This document shows, one piece after another, positions 58,207 through 61,975 of a DNA stretch of 61,975 nt (its first letter is position 1; the number at the start of each line of letters is the position of its first letter). The notes under the pieces were generated by a model, which had not been told where the DNA came from, did not search any database, and worked only from the letters and a program-made list of their open reading frames with translations. Position numbers and translations under genes: made by a program. The stretch covers positions 1-61,975 of the forward strand of contig CAIOVX010000074.1 in NCBI GenBank assembly GCA_903861835.1, read 5' to 3'. The DNA comes from Candidatus Firestoneibacteriota bacterium (GTDB taxonomy: Bacteria > Oederibacteriota > D2-FULL-39-29 > CAIOVX01).

Positions 58207-59037
58207 ATGAGCGAACTAAAAAAGAAAATAGAAGAATCTGTACAAAGCATAAGGAAGGCGAGCGCGATAGTTCCTGAAGTCGCGATAATCCTTGGCACCG
58301 GGCTCGGCGCTCTGGCTAATGAGATAAAAAACAAAGTAGAGATAGATTATAAAAACATCGCGAATTTCCCGCTTTCCACCGTGGAAGCGCACGCGGGCAA
58401 GCTCATCCTCGGCGAGATGGGCGGCAAGAAGGTTGTTGCCATGCAGGGGAGGTTTCACCGCTATGAAGGCTACAGCTACAGGCAGGTGACCTTTCCGGTC
58501 TACGTGATGAAGGCGCTGGGCGCTAAGATACTTATGGTCTCAAACGCGGCAGGTGGTCTCAACAAGAATTACAAAGCGGGTGAGATAATGGCTATCACCG
58601 ACCATAACAGTCTGCTCCTCGGCGATAACCCGCTCGTAGGAGAAAACGATGACACAATCGGTCCGCGGTGGCCGGATATGTTCGGCACTTACGACAAAGA
58701 GTTGCTCGCGCTCGCGGAAAAGATTGCTGTTGAACAGAAGATAAAACTTAATAAAGGCGTCTATATCGGCGTAATCGGTCCCAACCTTGAGACTGAAGCG
58801 GAATATAAGTTCCTCATAGCCATGGGAGGGGACTGCGTGGGTATGTCAACCGTTCCGGAAGTAATCGTCGCAAGGCACTGCGGTTTAAGGGTCCTGGGTA
58901 TTTCAGTGGTAACGGATATGTGTATACCGGGACATCTGGAAACAGCCGATATTACCAAGATCATAGCCAATGCCGCGGAAGCGGAACCCAAACTCACAAA
59001 GATAATGGCTGCCGTGGTCAAAGAGGTAAAAATATAA
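58207..59037 (+). CDS. PNP/MTAP-family nucleoside phosphorylase
   Basis: A 276-aa trimeric-type phosphorylase cleaving purine nucleosides with phosphate. Phosphate-binding GTGLG and RFHRYEGY are present. The catalytic-site landmarks are SNAAGGL, GPNLETEAEY (E195) and MSTVPEVIVA. The base-recognition position reads VVTDMC with D237; guanine/hypoxanthine PNPs have Asn here and MTA phosphorylases have Asp. E195 is PNP-like. The mix leaves the substrate open between inosine/guanosine and adenosine/MTA. It is translationally coupled to mtnA by TAATG. Confidence 0.88.
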   Translation: MSELKKKIEESVQSIRKASAIVPEVAIILGTGLGALANEIKNKVEIDYKNIANFPLSTVEAHAGKLILGEMGGKKVVAMQGRFHRYEGYSYRQVTFPVYVMKALGAKILMVSNAAGGLNKNYKAGEIMAITDHNSLLLGDNPLVGENDDTIGPRWPDMFGTYDKELLALAEKIAVEQKIKLNKGVYIGVIGPNLETEAEYKFLIAMGGDCVGMSTVPEVIVARHCGLRVLGISVVTDMCIPGHLETADITKIIANAAEAEPKLTKIMAAVVKEVKI

Positions 59038-60071
59038 TGCTGCCGACAATTGCCTGGAAGAGGAATAAAGTCGTAATGATAGACCAGCGGAAACTGCCGG
59101 CGAAAGAAATATATGTAACGCATACCAACTACAAGCAGGTTGCAGAGTCCATTAAAAGCCTGCTCGTGCGTGGCGCGCCTGCGATAGGCGTGGCGGCGGC
59201 AATGGGCGTCGCGCTTGCGGGACTGGGAGCAAAGTCTAAGAAGTGGTCCGGATTTATCAAGGAAATGAAAAAGGCTCTGGCGGTCCTTCGGGCCAGCAGG
59301 CCCACGGCGGTTAATCTTTTTTGGGCGTGCGATAGGATGGAAAAGGTGCTGCTTAGATACAGCTTTATGCCGGTAGCGGACTTAAAAAAACTGCTGGTGA
59401 AAGAGGCGCTGCTGGTAGAGAAAGAAGATATCAAGACTAACGGGCGGATGGCAGAACACGGCTCAAAACTCTTCAAAAAAGGCAGCACAATAATGACCAT
59501 TTGCAATACAGGCGCCCTGGCCACGGCGGGAATAGGCACGGCGTTTGGAGTGCTGCACAGGCTGCATAAGAAAGGCATGAAGATCAATGTAATTGCCTGT
59601 GAAACGAGACCGGTGCTTCAGGGAGCGCGCCTAACGGCTTGGGAACTGAAGAAGAACAGGATCCCATTCCGGCTCATCACGGATAATATGGCAGGAATAA
59701 TAATGAGCAGAGGCATAGTTGACGGAGTTATAGCGGGGGCGGATAGGATTACCGCGAACGGCGATACTGCCAATAAGATAGGTACCTACCAGCTAGCCAT
59801 ACTCGCCCGTCACTTTGGCATCCCGTTTTACATTTGCGCCCCCTATTCCACCGTAGATCTAAAGCTCAAATCCGGAAAACAGATTCCGATAGAAGAACGG
59901 AACCCTGAAGAAGTGACTCATATTTTCGGGGTGCCGACCGCGCCCAAAGGCATCAAGGTTTACAACCCGGCTTTTGATGTTACGGCGAACAGGCTTATAT
60001 CCGGAATCATCACAGAAAAAGGCGTCATACGCCAGCCATACATTAAAAACCTGCGCCTAAACTCAAAGTGA
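59037..60071 (+). CDS. mtnA: Methylthioribose-1-phosphate isomerase family (MtnA)
   Basis: Isomerises 5-methylthioribose 1-phosphate (or 5-deoxyribose 1-phosphate in relatives) to the ribulose form; 344 aa. The ATG at 59037 overlaps the preceding stop; the frame is open upstream inside the phosphorylase gene. RGAPAIGVAAAMG, the catalytic Cys in ICNTGALATAG (C156) and the catalytic Asp in GADRITANGDTANK (D236) are intact. With the preceding phosphorylase it forms a two-step MTA or deoxyadenosine salvage module. Confidence 0.93.
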   Translation: MLPTIAWKRNKVVMIDQRKLPAKEIYVTHTNYKQVAESIKSLLVRGAPAIGVAAAMGVALAGLGAKSKKWSGFIKEMKKALAVLRASRPTAVNLFWACDRMEKVLLRYSFMPVADLKKLLVKEALLVEKEDIKTNGRMAEHGSKLFKKGSTIMTICNTGALATAGIGTAFGVLHRLHKKGMKINVIACETRPVLQGARLTAWELKKNRIPFRLITDNMAGIIMSRGIVDGVIAGADRITANGDTANKIGTYQLAILARHFGIPFYICAPYSTVDLKLKSGKQIPIEERNPEEVTHIFGVPTAPKGIKVYNPAFDVTANRLISGIITEKGVIRQPYIKNLRLNSK

Positions 60072-60142
60072 AGCCGCTCGTTCGCGGAGATTTCATATCT
60101 GAATTAAATTATACAAAAAGTATCTGAAAAGCTAAAAAGTAT

Positions 60143-60171
60143 TTGACCCTTTGAAAAATATTTATTATAAT
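60143..60171 (+). promoter_or_regulatory. Sigma70 promoter of the HTH-PilZ gene
   Basis: TTGACC (60143-60148) and a perfect TATAAT (60166-60171) with a 17-base spacer, about 40 bases before the ATG. The region is very AT-rich. Confidence 0.8.
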
Positions 60172-60212
60172 TCTCATCTGTTTGAATGCAGTGTTAAAAC
60201 AGAGGAGGATTA

Positions 60213-60716
60213 ATGAAAGCCCAGCAGGTACGCATCGGCCATATAGCGAAAGAAATAAAGATGTCCTACAGTTTGGTCTGCAAGATCCTGAATAATACCC
60301 CTAATTTCAAACCATCTGAATCAACACGGCTTATGGTCCTGCGCAAGGCGCAGGAAATGGGATTTAGCTACTCCTCGCTTCGGCGCATTCACAGGCGCAA
60401 ACACACGAGAGTAAAGCATCAGTCGGGAGGAGATATAGTCATAAAAACTTTAAACGGAGAAGTTTTTGATTCCGGCACTTTTGTAACCGATGACTTAAGC
60501 AAGAACGGAACCTGCATCTGCAAGCCGGAGCTTGAGAGGGGAGTTTTTCCGGCCGAGCCTTTCTACTGCGATTTCAAGATGACAGACGGTCCCTTGAGGG
60601 GGCACACTTTTAAGGGCTTGCCGGTGCGCCTTGCTTGCGAGAAAGGCTTCGCAATGGGTTTCAAATTCACGGATATGTCTAAAGAGCAGCTGCGCCATTT
60701 ATCGTCAGTCTGCTGA
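60213..60716 (+). CDS. LacI-type HTH fused to a PilZ domain (putative c-di-GMP-responsive regulator)
   Basis: A 167-aa protein. Residues about 5-58 are a LacI-type DNA-binding headpiece (VRIGHIAKEIKMSYSLVCKI, then LNNTPNF and KAQEMGFSYSS). Residues about 60-165 are a PilZ-like domain instead of the usual sugar-binding module. The two c-di-GMP ligand motifs are present: R62xxxR66 (RKHTR) and D94xSxxG99 (DLSKNG). The C-terminal GFAMGFKFTDMSKEQLRHL matches the PilZ end. It has its own strong promoter and an AGAGGAGG ribosome site. The targets are unknown. The sequence does not show whether c-di-GMP activates or releases it. Confidence 0.8.
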   Translation: MKAQQVRIGHIAKEIKMSYSLVCKILNNTPNFKPSESTRLMVLRKAQEMGFSYSSLRRIHRRKHTRVKHQSGGDIVIKTLNGEVFDSGTFVTDDLSKNGTCICKPELERGVFPAEPFYCDFKMTDGPLRGHTFKGLPVRLACEKGFAMGFKFTDMSKEQLRHLSSVC

Positions 60717-60721
60717 AAAAT

Positions 60722-60758
60722 GATTACACGGATTTGTAAGTGATGATTACGCAGATTA
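60722..60758. repeat. GATTACGCA repeat pair, plus orientation
   Basis: GATTACACG GATTTGTAAGTGAT GATTACGCA GATTA: 9-14-9 layout. It lies between the HTH-PilZ gene and the terminal gene. TATAAT at 60766-60771 follows and may be the -10 of that gene. Confidence 0.75.
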
Positions 60759-60823
60759 AAAATGTTATAATCATTGCGGTGATCGTTAAATCAGTGTAAT
60801 TGTTTTCCGGCGGCGGACATTTG

Positions 60824-61975
60824 ATGAAAAGACTGCTCTTCATAGCCCTGCTAGCCATTGGTTTAGGGCTCCTTTCAGAACTGCCTTATTATTTCATGGC
60901 GAAAACGGTTCCGGCGGGGACTGTCTATATGGGTTCCATCGGCAACAACTACGACCAAGCCAGCTACCTTTCGTGGATGAAAGAAGGGCAGGAAGGAAAA
61001 CTGCTCTTCGAGGAACTCTATACCACCGAGAAACAATCCGGCCTCTTCTTTAATCCGTTCTTTCTGGTTTGCGGTCAATTTGCAAGGTTTACCGGCTTGG
61101 ATCTTATTGTCGCCTATCACCTCCTGCGGCTCTTTCTGGTTCTCGCGCTGGTTTTTACACTTTACCTTTTTAGCGGAATGTTTTTGGCGGGTTTTTGGGA
61201 AAGGTTCTTCTCCGTAACGCTTGCTTCTCTTGGTTCGGGCTTGGGCTTCCTCTTCAGCGACGGAACACTTTCGTATTTGTCGAAGTCGTTTAACCTTGTC
61301 GCGCTTGACCTCTGGGTTCCTGAAACCGCGATATTTTCTTCAATACTGCACAAACCCCTTTTCCTTGCCGCGCTGCTTCTAATGCTGCTTTCTTTCTATT
61401 TCCAGTTGAAAGCTTTTAAGAGTCTGAATAAATACGCGGTATACGCTTCCGGCTTCTTTGGTCTTCTGCTGGCGCTGGTCCATCCCTATGATCTTGCGAG
61501 CGTCTACGGCGCTCTCTTCGTCTTTCTTGTCTGGTCAAAGAGCGGCCTAAAGAGCTGGATTTGCTTTGCCGGTTTCTTTGCGCTCTCGGCGCCGGGTTTG
61601 CTTTACCAGTATCTCTTATCGCATTTCGACCAGGTCTTTCGGTCCTGGGCCGGGACTGTCACGATCTCCGGCACGTTTTACAGTTATCTTATCGGCTACG
61701 GGATCTTCTTTCTTCTTGCCGGAGTTTATGCCTGGAAAACGAGGGGGAAGCGAAAGGAGCCGGAAGTCTTTCTTTTGTCCTGGGTGCTCTCTCATTTTCT
61801 TCTGGCCTATCTGCCTTTGCGTTTTGAACGGCGGCTGGTCCTGGGCCTGATGATACCTTTAGTTCTGCTTTCGGTTCTCTGGTTTTTCAGGTACGCAGTT
61901 CCGTATTTAAAAATGAAAAAAGTGCCTGTGCTGGCTGCAGGGCTGACTCTTTGCGCCCTCGCGATACCTTCAAAC
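60824..61975 (+). CDS. Multi-pass membrane protein, cut by the window end
   Basis: An open frame of 384 codons without stop to the last base. The ATG at 60824 has only a weak ribosome site (GGCGGA). The N-terminal helix is followed by a short hydrophilic loop (YMGSIGNNYDQASYLSWMK) and at least eight further hydrophobic segments. An Asp-containing first loop and many aromatic residues recall GT-C glycosyltransferases of the ArnT/PMT type, but the identity is not secure. The C-terminus is missing. Confidence 0.7.
   Translation, partial: MKRLLFIALLAIGLGLLSELPYYFMAKTVPAGTVYMGSIGNNYDQASYLSWMKEGQEGKLLFEELYTTEKQSGLFFNPFFLVCGQFARFTGLDLIVAYHLLRLFLVLALVFTLYLFSGMFLAGFWERFFSVTLASLGSGLGFLFSDGTLSYLSKSFNLVALDLWVPETAIFSSILHKPLFLAALLLMLLSFYFQLKAFKSLNKYAVYASGFFGLLLALVHPYDLASVYGALFVFLVWSKSGLKSWICFAGFFALSAPGLLYQYLLSHFDQVFRSWAGTVTISGTFYSYLIGYGIFFLLAGVYAWKTRGKRKEPEVFLLSWVLSHFLLAYLPLRFERRLVLGLMIPLVLLSVLWFFRYAVPYLKMKKVPVLAAGLTLCALAIPSN

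Noticed and set aside
1-61975. tRNA, rRNA, phage, transposase or toxin-antitoxin genes
   Set aside because: I looked in every gap; none shows a cloverleaf, rRNA, or recognisable element.

Overview
The window is about 62 kb of compact, almost entirely plus-strand bacterial chromosome. An LptD-type lipopolysaccharide assembly protein, a secretin and several predicted beta-barrels point to a diderm (outer-membrane) cell. The gene mix is a type II secretion/type IV pilus-like set with a fused PilM-PilN, a MoxR-BatA-DUF4159-DUF4175 cluster, a Fe-S type PurF and many short intergenic repeat arrays. This fits an uncultured candidate-phylum diderm better than a well-known model lineage, but I cannot place it from sequence alone. 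I see no rRNA, tRNA, CRISPR, transposase or phage gene.

Layout. 1-9928: a promoter, a candidate cyclic-di-GMP-I riboswitch and a terminator-like hairpin lead into an eight-gene secretion/pilus operon (ATPase, platform protein, three pseudopilins, GspL-like, GspM/PilO-like, secretin). 10006-14969: enolase, an orphan LivH permease, a CsgG/LpoB-like plus beta-barrel protein, a tiny Cys-rich ORF and the only minus-strand gene (DUF1646 transporter). 15050-24152: HAD phosphatase plus class II aldolase, ThrRS, AccD, a DHDPS-like/SDR pair, a sugar-ABC ATPase and a ROK kinase. 24275-33966: LptD overlapping an Opp/Dpp peptide importer, a methyltransferase, a radical SAM enzyme, an FGGY kinase and a cold-shock protein. 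34039-43810: the MoxR/DUF58/VWA/DUF4159/DUF4175 operon. 43954-46622: purF and purM. 46788-52714: rimP-nusA-infB-rbfA-nrnA-HU. 52797-61975: an Ig-like repeat protein, YggS, a GH127 glycosidase, ProC, a PNP-family phosphorylase with MtnA, a LacI-HTH/PilZ fusion regulator, and a membrane protein cut by the window end.

How it fits together. Three independent features point to cyclic-di-GMP: the riboswitch before the secretion operon, the MshEN-type N-terminus of its ATPase, and a LacI-type DNA-binding domain fused to a PilZ domain at 60213. The PNP/MtnA pair, with a class II aldolase elsewhere in the window, could form a methylthioadenosine or 5'-deoxyribose disposal route. Several ABC importers are incomplete (LivH alone, an MsmX-type ATPase alone, Opp without its binding protein), so partners must be encoded elsewhere.

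The most unusual signal is non-coding. At least four families of short-period degenerate tandem repeats occupy the gene gaps: period 9 GTTNNTAAC, period 8 GANGNTNR, period 7 TAAATNC, and GATTACGCA pairs. In two GTTNNTAAC arrays a 74/76-nt module with two covarying hairpins interrupts a repeat unit at exactly the same position. One period-8 array lies inside the reading frame of the radical SAM gene.
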